Shown here: positions 19,293-29,363 of the stretch, piece by piece
Layout: each line of letters starts with the position of its first letter
How positions within the stretch are numbered: position 1 is the first letter of the stretch
Position numbers and translations under genes: made by a program
Notes under the pieces: model-generated
Told to the model about the DNA's origin: nothing
What the model saw: the letters and a program-made list of their open reading frames with translations, nothing else
The model's database searches: none
Source of the DNA: Methylotenera sp.
GTDB taxonomy: Bacteria > Pseudomonadota > Gammaproteobacteria > Burkholderiales > Methylophilaceae
Direction: 5' to 3'
Assembly (NCBI RefSeq): GCF_030684185.1
Contig: NZ_JAUXOY010000027.1
Location: forward strand, 124,001-188,000
DNA: 64,000 bases

Positions 19293-19751
19293 ATGACACT
19301 ACAAACGACTTCAGAAAAAACAGTGGCCTTATTAAATCGTATTATGGAGTTCGAATTGGCAGGAGTAGTGCGTTACACACACTACTCGTTGATGGTCTTT
19401 GGCTACAACCGTATTCCTATTATTGATTGGTTGCGCGGTCAATCGGCTGAATCGCTGGTACATGCACAAAAAGCAGGTGAGCTGATTACGCACTTGGGTG
19501 GGCATCCTTCACTAGGTATCGGACCGTTGTTGGAAACGCATAATCACGATATCGGTGACATTTTACGCGAGTCACTCGCGCACGAAGGTGCTGCGCTGGA
19601 TTGCTATAAATCACTGTTGGCTGAGGTTGAAGGCAAATCAGTCATGCTTGAAGAGTACGCCAGAGAAATGATTTACGCCGAGGAGTTGCATTTAGGCGAA
19701 GTAAATAAAATGTTGCGCAAACCTGGCGAGGTTGGTATTTTTAGCGAATAA
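19293..19751 (+). CDS. Bacterioferritin-like di-iron protein
   Basis: This 152-residue four-helix ferritin-like protein stores or detoxifies iron. Di-iron ligands appear in each helix: RIMEFELAG (helix A), ESLVHAQKAGE (B), ESLAHEGAALDCY (C) and REMIYAEELHLGE (D). The methionine that binds haem in classical Bfr is not evident, so a haem-free Bfr-like or Dps-like role is possible. It sits 41 bases downstream of the Fur-controlled receptor, preceded by AAGGAG, and is followed by a terminator, so it may share the receptor transcript. Confidence 0.82.
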   Translation: MTLQTTSEKTVALLNRIMEFELAGVVRYTHYSLMVFGYNRIPIIDWLRGQSAESLVHAQKAGELITHLGGHPSLGIGPLLETHNHDIGDILRESLAHEGAALDCYKSLLAEVEGKSVMLEEYAREMIYAEELHLGEVNKMLRKPGEVGIFSE

Positions 19752-19833
19752 ATGTAGAAAATTCAGTCAGGAATCTGTTGTTCTTCTTCGGGTTTTTGGC
19801 ACAATATGAATTGTCCAGTGTTCTATTGCCTAG

Positions 19834-19863
19834 CGTCACACTTCATCGAGTGTGACGTTTTTT
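19834..19863 (+). terminator. Intrinsic terminator after the bacterioferritin-like gene
   Basis: A 9-bp perfect stem CGTCACACT / AGTGTGACG (19834-19842 with 19849-19857) with a six-base loop is followed by TTTTTT. It ends the receptor/ferritin unit. Confidence 0.88.
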
Positions 19864-19968
19864 ATTGTTGAAGGCGGCTGTTACCCTAAGAAACTTAAGT
19901 CATCATAAAGTAGTTGGTTGGCATGGTTCGCCTCAATCGGTTTTGCCAGTGTTTGCTAGCTTAGCTTT

Positions 19969-20037
19969 TAACCTGCCGCGTTGCTGGCAACGGCTACATG
20001 GGCGTATTGTGGGGTGGCGTAGCCCAGCAAGCGGTTA
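19969..20037. repeat. Long imperfect hairpin, possibly attC-like or a transposon remnant
   Basis: This lies in the only gene-free stretch longer than 300 bases (19752-20082). TAACC-GC-TTGCTGG at 19969-19987, with a TGCC and a G extruded, pairs with CCAGCAAGCGGTTA at 20024-20037, giving 14 base pairs. An inner GCTAC/GTAGC stem can form. The right end continues as GTTAGGC, which fits the integron R' core GTTRRRY; the left core TTTTAAC fits less well. No integrase gene is present in the window. Confidence 0.4.
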
Positions 20038-20082
20038 GGCGTCTACCAAACCTTGCGAATACCAAACGTAATAAATGCGCAT

Positions 20083-20394
20083 TCAGTGCACTGGTTGCTG
20101 ATAAGGTGGAATATGCCAGCTACCAAGTTGATTGCCAAGTAGCATCAAATGGCAATTCAGGCGGTCAGCGCCATTAGCACTGACATCAAATTCATAAGTA
20201 CGTAATAAATGCATACGGCCTCGGCTGTTTCTTGCTAGCCATAATTTGCTGCAAGCCACGGTTTCATCCAGCAGTTGTAAGTTAAAGCGTGCCGCAAGCT
20301 CCCTTCCTAATAAAATTGCGCGTTCGCGTTTAGCCATGCTATCCAGCCAAAACCAGGCAATTACAATCATTAGTATTAATAGTGCGAGTTCCAT
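20083..20394 (-). CDS. DUF3301 family membrane-anchored protein
   Basis: This 103-residue protein of the DUF3301 type has no known function. One N-terminal transmembrane helix (about 3-20, LALLILMIVIAWFWLD) is followed by a conserved basic helix (AKRERAILLGRELAARFNLQLLDETVA) and a small domain with LLRTYEFDVSANG. It probably faces the cytoplasm. It is monocistronic. Confidence 0.75.
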   Translation of the reverse strand: MELALLILMIVIAWFWLDSMAKRERAILLGRELAARFNLQLLDETVACSKLWLARNSRGRMHLLRTYEFDVSANGADRLNCHLMLLGNQLGSWHIPPYQQPVH

Positions 20395-20566
20395 ACTTAT
20401 ACTTTCAGTGTTTTTATTTTAATTGTCGTGGATATGTTTAGCGTGTTTTAAACACTAAGCGCATTAATTTTTTCATCTATTTAATGATTTATTCTTAAAA
20501 TAAAGTCTATTATTATGTCGAATTGTAAGCTAAGCCACTGGTAATCAGATATAGTTTTATGTAGAC

Positions 20567-21262
20567 ATGATGAAGAATAATAATTCAATGGATTTAACGC
20601 GTGAAAATGAAGCCATTCGTGCATATTTGAAGCTGATACAAGTCAAAGGTGCAGGTAGCGCTGTTCTGCACAAACGATCGTTGTTTTTAGAGCAACTGAT
20701 TGTAAACTTAGCTGGTAAGGAATTGGATGGTAATGTCTATCGTGAAGCGGTAGAGAATCTCATGGAAACTATTCTTGTGGATGACTGGCATACCGCGCTC
20801 ACTTCAGCGCGTGAGTTTTATCCATTCTGGAAAAAAGATATTAAAGCGATTGCAGCTTTAAATATAAATCCAGGGTTTGATGTTGCCCCACTGCTATGGA
20901 AGCCATTGCCAGCTTCGTTAAAGTCGCTCATGGAAAGTCTGGTAACTGAAAAATTTGAAGCTTCCGAAAATTGGCCATTAAAAGCTTATGCGCAAGCGCT
21001 AAGGCAAGAGGGTTCTGAACTTTCGCTGGTAGACACACGTACTAAGTTAGCTAAAATTATTTTAGTTCGTTTAAAAAATGCCCCGGTAAAAAACCACAAA
21101 TCCTATCGAACTGCCGTTGACCTTACGCTGCCGCTTTTTCACATTAAAAATAATCGTCGATTGTTTTTGGTGGTTGTGCGCGAGTTTTACCATTTTTGGA
21201 TTGGCAACCCTGATGCAAGCAGTATGGTGCTTAAAGATGGCTCAGGAAATATTCTGTTATAA
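20567..21262 (+). CDS. Unknown protein with two internal repeats ending in REFYxFW
   Basis: I do not recognise this 231-residue protein; it looks soluble, without signal or membrane segments. It is an internal duplication: residues about 17-91 and 138-214 align at an offset of 121-123. Both repeats carry AY near the start (19-20 and 140-141), YRxAV in the middle (58-62 and 180-184) and VREFYHFW or AREFYPFW at the end. A linker of about 45 residues lies between the halves. The start could be the ATG at 20567, 20570 or 20588 (Met8). It is followed by the NtrC/sigma-54 control region of amtB. Confidence 0.7.
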   Translation: MMKNNNSMDLTRENEAIRAYLKLIQVKGAGSAVLHKRSLFLEQLIVNLAGKELDGNVYREAVENLMETILVDDWHTALTSAREFYPFWKKDIKAIAALNINPGFDVAPLLWKPLPASLKSLMESLVTEKFEASENWPLKAYAQALRQEGSELSLVDTRTKLAKIILVRLKNAPVKNHKSYRTAVDLTLPLFHIKNNRRLFLVVVREFYHFWIGNPDASSMVLKDGSGNILL

Positions 21263-21303
21263 GCCTCAGCTAAAGAATTTAAATCACATTATCCTCTAGT
21301 TAA

Positions 21304-21320
21304 TGCACTATTTAAGTGCA
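21304..21320 (+). promoter_or_regulatory. NtrC-type dyad upstream of amtB
   Basis: TGCACTATTTAAGTGCA is a perfect GCAC-N7-GTGC palindrome, the core of NtrC binding sites. A second, weaker copy (TGCACCATACCTGGCAC) follows at 21322-21338. Both lie 65-100 bases before the sigma-54 promoter, the usual enhancer position. Confidence 0.75.
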
Positions 21321-21401
21321 ATGCACCATACCTGGCACCAATAAAATGCTTTCTACTATTCTTCAAGTAAATTAATTTATACAAAACAATAGCTTGTTTT
21401 T

Positions 21402-21417
21402 TGGCGCGCTATTTGCT
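21402..21417 (+). promoter_or_regulatory. Sigma-54 promoter of amtB
   Basis: TGGCGCGCTATTTGCT matches the -24/-12 consensus TGGCAC-N5-TTGCW with one mismatch (A to G). The invariant GG and GC are kept at correct spacing. The start codon of amtB is 39 bases downstream, placing the transcript start near 21428. Confidence 0.78.
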
Positions 21418-21455
21418 TTCTATTGTGGCATTGAAATCAATGGAGTAATTTAAGG

Positions 21456-22658
21456 ATGGAAGCGTTAGTTTCGTCAAACGATGTGCTATTTGTACTGCTG
21501 GGCGCTATTATGGTGCTAGCGATGCATGCGGGTTTTGCATTTTTAGAAGTGGGTACAGTACGTAAAAAAAATCAGGTTAATGCCTTAGTAAAAATCATGG
21601 TGGATTTTTCGGTATCGACCATCGCCTATTTTTTTATTGGTTATAGCATTGCTTACGGCGTTAATTTTTTTAGTGGTGCGGAAGTATTAGCTGCTAAAAA
21701 TGGTTACGATCTAGTCAAATTCTTTTTCCTTCTCACCTTTGCCGCAGCCATTCCAGCTATTGTGTCTGGCGGTATTGCCGAACGCGCTAAATTCAACCCG
21801 CAACTTGCAGCAACATTTGTGTTAGTTGGTTTCGTGTATCCGTTTTTTGAGGGAATTGCCTGGAACAACCATTTCGGAATTCAAAATTGGTTATTACTTA
21901 CATTCGGGGCCAAGTTTCATGACTTTGCAGGTTCAGTTGTCGTGCATGCTATGGGTGGCTGGATTGCGTTAATTGCAGTGGTTTTATTAGGCGCAAGGTC
22001 TGGTCGTTATGGTAAAGATGGTCGTTTGCATGCGTATCCACCATCAAACATTCCATTTTTAGCATTAGGTGCATGGATACTCACTGTAGGCTGGTTTGGC
22101 TTTAATGTCATGTCAGCACAGTCCATTCAAGGTATTTCTGGATTAGTAGCGGTAAACTCGCTCATGGCATTGGTAGGCGGTACTTTAGCAGCTTTAATCA
22201 TGGGTAAAAATGACCCTGGTTTTGTACATAATGGTCCGCTGGCAGGTTTGGTCGCGGTATGTGCAGGTTCAGATGTGATGCATCCTTTAGGTGCATTAGT
22301 AACAGGCGCGGTTGCGGGTGTGATATTCGTTTGGGCATTTAACCAAACACAAAATCGTTTAAAAATTGATGACGTATTAGGTGTATGGCCACTTCACGGG
22401 TTATGTGGTGCCTGGGGCGGGTTGGCCGCGGGTATTTTTGGCGCAAAGGCACTCGGCGGCACTGGCGGCGGAGAGGCTGGTATTAGTTTTATGTCGCAGC
22501 TTATCGGTACAGGCTTAGGGGTTTGTATTGCGCTAGCTGGCGGGTTTATCGTGTATGGCACGATTAAAAAGTTGGTTGGTATTCGTATGGGTATAGAAGA
22601 GGAATTTGATGGAGCAGATTTAAGTATTCATAAAATCGTTTCTACTGCGGATGATTGA
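21456..22658 (+). CDS. amtB: Ammonium transporter AmtB
   Basis: AmtB is an inner-membrane ammonium channel of the Amt/Rh family. It has 400 residues and eleven transmembrane segments, with a conserved GFAFLEVGTVRKKN segment. The twin pore histidines lie in VVHAMGG (about 167) and WPLHGLCGAWGG (about 312). The ligand-entry aromatic region is FEGIAWNNH. It lacks a cleavable signal peptide. Unusually, no glnK (PII) gene is adjacent, so its regulator is encoded elsewhere. TAAGGA precedes the ATG. Sigma-54 and NtrC sites upstream predict induction by nitrogen limitation. Confidence 0.95.
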   Translation: MEALVSSNDVLFVLLGAIMVLAMHAGFAFLEVGTVRKKNQVNALVKIMVDFSVSTIAYFFIGYSIAYGVNFFSGAEVLAAKNGYDLVKFFFLLTFAAAIPAIVSGGIAERAKFNPQLAATFVLVGFVYPFFEGIAWNNHFGIQNWLLLTFGAKFHDFAGSVVVHAMGGWIALIAVVLLGARSGRYGKDGRLHAYPPSNIPFLALGAWILTVGWFGFNVMSAQSIQGISGLVAVNSLMALVGGTLAALIMGKNDPGFVHNGPLAGLVAVCAGSDVMHPLGALVTGAVAGVIFVWAFNQTQNRLKIDDVLGVWPLHGLCGAWGGLAAGIFGAKALGGTGGGEAGISFMSQLIGTGLGVCIALAGGFIVYGTIKKLVGIRMGIEEEFDGADLSIHKIVSTADD

Positions 22659-22813
22659 TAGGGGACTAATTTAAATAGTCTATTGATTTTACAATATAAG
22701 TGGAGTAGGGTTCAACGTAAGACGTTTGTAAAGTCTTTATGAATTGGTATGTAAGTGACACACAAGATTTTAAGCTGTTTTACTGCCATGACTTTTATGT
22801 TAGGGGGATTGAT

Positions 22814-23338
22814 ATGAAAAAGTTTTTACTCATAGGATTGTTAAGTGCGTCATTTAGTGCAAATGCTGCACCGGTTTACGTTGGTAATTTTAATGTCTTT
22901 GATGGCCCTATCTGGACCTCCAATCCGATAGTGTACAGTGCGACCGAAGCGGCGGCGCTGCTGTTTGGTGGTGTGGCATCTGATTACTATATCTCGGTCA
23001 ACAGTGACACCGTTGATTCGAGTACTATTACACACACTGCCTGGCTTGATGGGTGGGGTGACACTACTTACCTTTTTACACCCACATCCGAAACATATTC
23101 TCTTTCGTCCAGCGGTGGAAATTACAGCCCTTCACCGTCATTTTCTGCATACGTGTGTGACCACGCCAATTGTAGGGAATATGGGTTCTCAGAAGCCAGC
23201 GGTTATGAGGGATCTAACTATACTAACTATGTATGGCGTGTGGCAGCAGTTCCTGAGCCAGAAAGTTACGCTATGATGTTGGCTGGATTAGGTTTGATTG
23301 GTTTTATGACACGTCGCAGAAAAGAAGGCCAATCTTAA
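22814..23338 (+). CDS. PEP-CTERM sorting domain protein
   Basis: This secreted protein of 174 residues is processed by an exosortase. It has a signal peptide (MKKFLLIGLLSASFSANAA), a Ser/Thr/Tyr-rich body with one Cys pair (VCDHANC), and the C-terminal sorting signal VPEPESYAMMLAGLGLIGFM followed by TRRRK. The ATG at 22814 has a strong GGGGGA upstream; an in-frame ATG at 22739 would bury the signal peptide. No exosortase gene is in the window. The function of the body is unknown. Confidence 0.88.
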   Translation: MKKFLLIGLLSASFSANAAPVYVGNFNVFDGPIWTSNPIVYSATEAAALLFGGVASDYYISVNSDTVDSSTITHTAWLDGWGDTTYLFTPTSETYSLSSSGGNYSPSPSFSAYVCDHANCREYGFSEASGYEGSNYTNYVWRVAAVPEPESYAMMLAGLGLIGFMTRRRKEGQS

Positions 23339-23364
23339 TCAAGACAAGTTATTTTGTTGGTTTT

Positions 23365-23389
23365 AACGGGAGCTTATGCTCCCGTTTTT
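23365..23389 (+). terminator. Intrinsic terminator after the PEP-CTERM gene
   Basis: The stem AACGGGAGC / GCTCCCGTT closes a TTAT loop (23374-23377) and is followed by a run of T. Confidence 0.9.
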
Positions 23390-23486
23390 ATTTGTGTCCA
23401 GCAAAATCAAGGCTGGAATAATAAAAAACAAATATACGTGCTATGCTAAAATTCGCGTATGTTGTTCAACTTAAATAAAATTTAGC

Positions 23487-24170
23487 ATGGCGCGTTTTCA
23501 CGTTATTATTCCAGCGGCTGGCAATGGCAGCCGCATGGGCGCTGAGGCACCTAAACAGTATTTGAATTTACACGGCAAGACATTGATTCAGCATGTCATT
23601 AAAGTGTTTGATCAGTCGACTAAAATCAACACTATTCATGTTTTACTCAATCAAGAAGACGCGCACTGGCGCAGTACCTATTTACACTCAAGTAGTAAGT
23701 TGCAGGTGCATTATTGCGGTGGGGATACGCGTGCTAATACCGTGCTTAACGGTTTAATCGCCATTGAAAATCAGGTTGAAGCGGACGATTGGATATTAGT
23801 ACATGATGCCGCGCGTCCAGGGCTTAGTAATCGCTTGCTGAATCACTTGTTAAGTATGCTGGAAAATGATGATGTAGGTGGATTATTAGCAATGCCATTA
23901 GCAGATACTTTAAAACGTGCAGATAGCGAGCAACGGGTATCAGCAACAATACCGCGCAACGATTTATGGCAGGCGCAAACGCCGCAAATGTTTCGCTATG
24001 CTACGCTTAAAAAAGCACTTATAGCGTTTGGCGGGTCGCCGACGGATGAGGCCGAGGCGATTGAAGCATTAGGTTTGAAGCCAAAGCTTGTCATAGGTGA
24101 ATTGCAAAATCTCAAAGTGACTTACCCGCAAGATTTGGCAGTATTATCTGCCTTATTTAGTTCAAGTTGA
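23487..24170 (+). CDS. ispD: 2-C-methyl-D-erythritol 4-phosphate cytidylyltransferase IspD
   Basis: IspD couples MEP to CTP to give CDP-ME, the third step of the MEP isoprenoid pathway. It has 227 residues. The nucleotide-binding loop [17 protein letters not shown] (about 9-25), VHDAARPG near the middle and the QTPQMFRY / PTDEAEAIE block near the C-terminus are all typical. It forms an operon with ispF seven bases downstream. Confidence 0.96.
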   Translation: MARFHVIIPAAGNGSRMGAEAPKQYLNLHGKTLIQHVIKVFDQSTKINTIHVLLNQEDAHWRSTYLHSSSKLQVHYCGGDTRANTVLNGLIAIENQVEADDWILVHDAARPGLSNRLLNHLLSMLENDDVGGLLAMPLADTLKRADSEQRVSATIPRNDLWQAQTPQMFRYATLKKALIAFGGSPTDEAEAIEALGLKPKLVIGELQNLKVTYPQDLAVLSALFSSS

Positions 24171-24177
24171 TAAGAAT

Positions 24178-24657
24178 ATGACAATACGAATCGGCCATGG
24201 ATATGATGTACACCAATTAGTTGTTGGCAGAAAATGCATTATCGGCGGCGTGGATATTCAATTTGAAAAGGGTTTGGATGGTCATTCGGACGCCGATGTA
24301 TTGTTGCATGCGATATGCGATGCTTTGCTTGGCGCTGCGGCGCTGGGGGATATCGGTAAACATTTTCCACCAAGCGACATGCGGTTTAAAGGCATCAATT
24401 CCAGACAGTTGTTGTGTCATGTTGTGTCGCTACTCAGGTCTATGGGCTATATAGTGGGCAACATCGACTGCACAGTAATATGCGAAATGCCAAAATTATC
24501 GCCACATACTGAACAAATGCGCATCAATATTGCCGAAGACTGTCAGGTAGAAATAGATGCTATTAATGTGAAAGCCACCACTACTGAAAAGCTAGGCTTT
24601 ACTGGCCGTGGTGAAGGCATTGCGGCTGAAGCAGTTTGTTTGATTCAAAAAGTCTAG
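24178..24657 (+). CDS. ispF: 2-C-methyl-D-erythritol 2,4-cyclodiphosphate synthase IspF
   Basis: IspF cyclises CDP-ME 2-phosphate to MEcPP with release of CMP, in the MEP pathway. It has 159 residues, the standard length. The metal ligands are in GHGYDVHQL (Asp and His) and the [18 protein letters not shown] block. [11 protein letters not shown] and the C-terminal [15 protein letters not shown] motif complete the match. It follows ispD directly. Confidence 0.97.
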   Translation: MTIRIGHGYDVHQLVVGRKCIIGGVDIQFEKGLDGHSDADVLLHAICDALLGAAALGDIGKHFPPSDMRFKGINSRQLLCHVVSLLRSMGYIVGNIDCTVICEMPKLSPHTEQMRINIAEDCQVEIDAINVKATTTEKLGFTGRGEGIAAEAVCLIQKV

Positions 24658-24740
24658 TTTCATTAAATTTCACTTGAACTTAAACCCCCGCTACTTTTTG
24701 ATAAGCTGGCATTAAAACTGACCTGAATTGAAATCACTCT

Positions 24741-26567
24741 ATGCTACGCTGGTTTGAAAATCTCCTAAATCCATTTCCCGCAAGCGAAATCAACCCACCA
24801 CCCGATGCGCTATGGCCGTTTGTATGGGCTTGTACAAAAGGTTCGCGGCGGTTCATTTTGGTGATGACCTTGTTCACAGCACTCATCGGTGGTTTTGAAG
24901 CACTGTTATTTGCGGCAATGGGTAAAGTGGTAGATTGGTTAAGTAAAACTTCGCCTGATTTATTGTGGGTTACAGAAAAGCATCATCTGCTGTTATTGGC
25001 AGTGATATTGCTGTTAAGCCCGATACTTATCACAATACAATCGCTGATTAAACATCAAACTCTGGCGGGCAACTTTCCAATGCGATTGCGTTGGAATTTC
25101 CATAGACTCATGCTTAGCCAAAGCATGAGTTTCTACCAAGATGAATTCGCAGGTCGCGTAGCCGCAAAAGTCATGCAAACAGCACTGGCAGTGCGTGATG
25201 TATGGTTTATCGTCGCTGACATTCTGGTATTCGTAGTGATTTATTTTGTGACCATGGTGGCTGTTGTCGGGCATTTTAATGTCATGGTCATGTTGCCATT
25301 TTTAGCTTGGGTGATTTTATATATTGCGTCATTAAGTTACTTTGTGCCGCGCTTAGCCAAAGTATCACAACAGCAAGCCGATGCACGCTCGCTAATGACA
25401 GGTCGCATTACCGATGCCTACACCAACATCAGCACGGTTAAGTTGTTCTCGCACGCAGGACGTGAGGCCAGCCATGCACAATCTGCCATGAAAGAATTTT
25501 TAAGCACGGTGCATGCGCAAATGCGTTACGTCACTGGTGTTGAAGTAATGAACCATGTACTTAATATGCTGCTGATTATTGCTACATCAGGCGTTGCTTT
25601 ATGGCTATGGACTAAAGGGGAAGTAAGCGTAGGCGGTGTGGCCGCAGTCACCGCAATGGCACTGCGACTAAACGGTATTTCGCACTGGGTGATGTGGGAG
25701 ATGACATCGCTTTATGAACAGATTGGTACTGCACAAGATGGCGTTAATACATTATCAATCGCACACCAAATTACGGACGCAGCAGAAGCTAAACCGCTTG
25801 TAGTGACTGCAGGTGATATTAAGTTTGAGCAAGTCAGTTTTGCCTATGGCTTGCAAAGTACCGTGTTGGAAGCGCTTAACCTGAGTATAAGGCCAGGTGA
25901 GAAAGTTGGTTTGGTTGGGCGTTCAGGTGCAGGTAAATCTACCATAGTAAATTTGCTGTTACGTTTTTATGATGTAGAACAAGGACGAGTGTTGATAGAT
26001 GGGCAAGACATTAAGCAAGTCACGCAAAATAGCCTGCGCAGTCAGATTGGTATGGTTACCCAAGACACATCTTTGCTGCATCGCAGCGTGCGTGACAATA
26101 TTTTATACGGCCGCCCTAATGCTACAGAAGCTGAAATGATTAACGCAGCCAAGCGCGCTGAGGCGCATGATTTTATTTTAGGTTTGCGCGACGCGAAGGG
26201 ACGTACCGCTTATGATGCGCATGTAGGCGAGCGCGGTGTAAAGCTCTCTGGTGGGCAACGTCAGCGTATTGCCATTGCACGTGTTATGCTAAAAGATGCA
26301 CCGATTTTATTGTTGGATGAAGCCACCAGTGCGCTGGACTCTGAAGTAGAACAGGCGATACAGGCTAGTTTATATAATCTAATGCAAGGTAAAACCGTAG
26401 TTGCCATCGCACATCGTTTATCAACCATTGCGGCGATGGATAGACTGATAGTATTGGATGAAGGCAAAATAGCTGAAGAGGGTAATCATCAAGCATTGCT
26501 CAAGATTGGTGGCTTGTATGCAACTTTTTGGGCACATCAGAGTGGTGGTTTTTTAGGGGATGATTAA
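24741..26567 (+). CDS. ABC exporter, fused permease and ATPase (MsbA/MDR-like)
   Basis: This 608-residue half-size exporter would work as a homodimer in the inner membrane. Six transmembrane helices occupy about 35-325. The ATPase follows, with Walker A GRSGAGKST (about 395), signature LSGGQRQR, Walker B ILLLDEATSALDS and an H-loop in VAIAHRLSTI. The substrate cannot be read from the sequence; lipid, peptide or drug export are all possible. It is a single gene after ispF. Confidence 0.88.
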   Translation: MLRWFENLLNPFPASEINPPPDALWPFVWACTKGSRRFILVMTLFTALIGGFEALLFAAMGKVVDWLSKTSPDLLWVTEKHHLLLLAVILLLSPILITIQSLIKHQTLAGNFPMRLRWNFHRLMLSQSMSFYQDEFAGRVAAKVMQTALAVRDVWFIVADILVFVVIYFVTMVAVVGHFNVMVMLPFLAWVILYIASLSYFVPRLAKVSQQQADARSLMTGRITDAYTNISTVKLFSHAGREASHAQSAMKEFLSTVHAQMRYVTGVEVMNHVLNMLLIIATSGVALWLWTKGEVSVGGVAAVTAMALRLNGISHWVMWEMTSLYEQIGTAQDGVNTLSIAHQITDAAEAKPLVVTAGDIKFEQVSFAYGLQSTVLEALNLSIRPGEKVGLVGRSGAGKSTIVNLLLRFYDVEQGRVLIDGQDIKQVTQNSLRSQIGMVTQDTSLLHRSVRDNILYGRPNATEAEMINAAKRAEAHDFILGLRDAKGRTAYDAHVGERGVKLSGGQRQRIAIARVMLKDAPILLLDEATSALDSEVEQAIQASLYNLMQGKTVVAIAHRLSTIAAMDRLIVLDEGKIAEEGNHQALLKIGGLYATFWAHQSGGFLGDD

Positions 26568-26604
26568 TATATAGCTATTTCACCAAGCAATCCGATAACA
26601 ACTT

Positions 26605-26674
26605 CGTCATCCTGAGCTTGACACAGAATCTAGTGATTCAAAGACGCTGAATTCCGATTTCCATCAATATGACG
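26605..26674. repeat. REP-like intergenic element with CGTCAT / ATGACG ends
   Basis: A 70-base segment bounded by the inverted hexamers CGTCAT (26605-26610) and ATGACG (26669-26674), containing CCTGAGCTTGACACAGAATC and AATTCCG blocks. This resembles short interspersed palindromic elements common between genes in proteobacteria. Only one copy was noticed in this window. Confidence 0.5.
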
Positions 26675-26689
26675 ATTGTGAAGGTTTTG

Positions 26690-27388
26690 CTACAAGTCGT
26701 GTAGCTTAAATGATGGGTTGTATGTGACTAACGCATCAATCTTTTTTAGCAGCCAAACATTCTCTATTGCTGCACATTTCCCCTTTAATCCACCTAATAC
26801 ATTTATGCCTGTAATGAGGTTTAACTCATAACTCTCTGAATAGTGGTGATTTACTTCCTCGTTGCTGATAGAAAATGGAGGGCCGCTCATGATGCTTTGG
26901 TCGTACTCGAAACAAATTAGCAACTGCGGGGCTTTATTAGTAATTTGCATTAAGTGCGCTGCGTATTGATTGCGCATTTCTAGGGGAAGAGCCACTAAAG
27001 CGGCCCTGTCATAAATTGCATCAATCTGACCAAGCATGTTGCCTGATAAATTAAATATATCACCAACAAATATGTCGATATTTGTTGCGCTGTAATGTTC
27101 TAGTTGACCATGTTCTAGTTCACTAACACTTGATATTTTTGGCTCTATCCCAAGCTCTGTAAATAATTGCACAATGGCTATTTTGCTCAATTCAGCTCCG
27201 GCAATACGATAGCCATGAGTAAGTAGCCAGGCAATATCACGAGTTTTACCGCACAATGGTACAAATATACGACTGCCTTTCGCTAAAGAAAGCGATCTAA
27301 AATGCTTAATCAGTAGCGGGTTGGCCTCATTTTCGTGAAAAGCAATATCATTTCCTTCCCACTTCTGGTGCCAAAAACCTGCATCCAT
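26690..27388 (-). CDS. tpm: Thiopurine S-methyltransferase family protein
   Basis: This SAM-dependent methyltransferase of the TPMT family is related to bacterial enzymes that methylate thiols, selenium or tellurium compounds. It has 232 residues and opens MDAGFWHQKWEGNDIAFHE, the usual Tpm start. The SAM-binding segment is VPLCGKTRDIAWLLTHGY, followed by GAELS, GDIF and the IYDRAALVALP motif. The gene lies 14 bases after a BFD-type ferredoxin gene, suggesting a small operon. The natural substrate is unknown. Confidence 0.88.
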   Translation of the reverse strand: MDAGFWHQKWEGNDIAFHENEANPLLIKHFRSLSLAKGSRIFVPLCGKTRDIAWLLTHGYRIAGAELSKIAIVQLFTELGIEPKISSVSELEHGQLEHYSATNIDIFVGDIFNLSGNMLGQIDAIYDRAALVALPLEMRNQYAAHLMQITNKAPQLLICFEYDQSIMSGPPFSISNEEVNHHYSESYELNLITGINVLGGLKGKCAAIENVWLLKKIDALVTYNPSFKLHDL

Positions 27389-27402
27389 AATAATCCCCTT
27401 AG

Positions 27403-27606
27403 TTATTCAATTTGTTGCACGGCAAGTTCTTTTAGAAACTGTTCAATATCCCACTCGCAACCGGCGCAACCTGAAAGCGCCCCTGTCTTTCTCGAAATTG
27501 CATCAATATCAAGGCCTGCTTTAAAAAATCTCAGAATTTGACCGCGCGTGGTACCGCTGCAAGAACACATGACTTCATCGTCTAAATTATCAGTTTTTGT
27601 CGTCAT
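27403..27606 (-). CDS. BFD-type [2Fe-2S] protein
   Basis: This 67-residue protein of the BFD/Bfd-like fold has four cysteine ligands (C14, C16, C47, C50; CxC and CxxC). Bfd proteins pass electrons to bacterioferritin to release iron, and related domains occur in nitrite reductases and NifU. Its immediate partner is unclear: it precedes tpm, and the bacterioferritin-like gene is about 7.7 kb away. It could act as a stand-alone redox sensor or electron carrier. Confidence 0.82.
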   Translation of the reverse strand: MTTKTDNLDDEVMCSCSGTTRGQILRFFKAGLDIDAISRKTGALSGCAGCEWDIEQFLKELAVQQIE

Positions 27607-27663
27607 AAATAAAGTCTATTTATACTTTCATTTATCAATCTAATTTCCGTCAATCTACTATTA

Positions 27664-29263
<1,600 letters not shown>

Positions 29264-29271
29264 TTATTGAC

Positions 29272-29313
29272 TTACTTTTCAAGCAGGCTGCGTAACATCC
29301 AGCCAGTTTTTTG
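29272..29313 (-). pseudogene. Remnant C-terminus of a second dps gene
   Basis: In this spacer the minus strand reads [12 protein letters not shown] and stop (29310 down to 29272). It matches the last 12 residues of the intact Dps ([12 protein letters not shown]) at 11 of 12 positions, while the DNA differs at 10 of 39 bases, mostly synonymous. No open frame continues upstream, so this is the tail of a lost divergent paralogue. A 14-base palindrome TAACCTTAAGGTTA and an 11-bp inverted repeat (29347-29357 with 29393-29403) lie between it and dps. Confidence 0.72.
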
Positions 29314-29363
29314 GCTTCGGCATAACCTTAAGGTTAGCCTGCACCGAAAGACTGCATAGCAAG

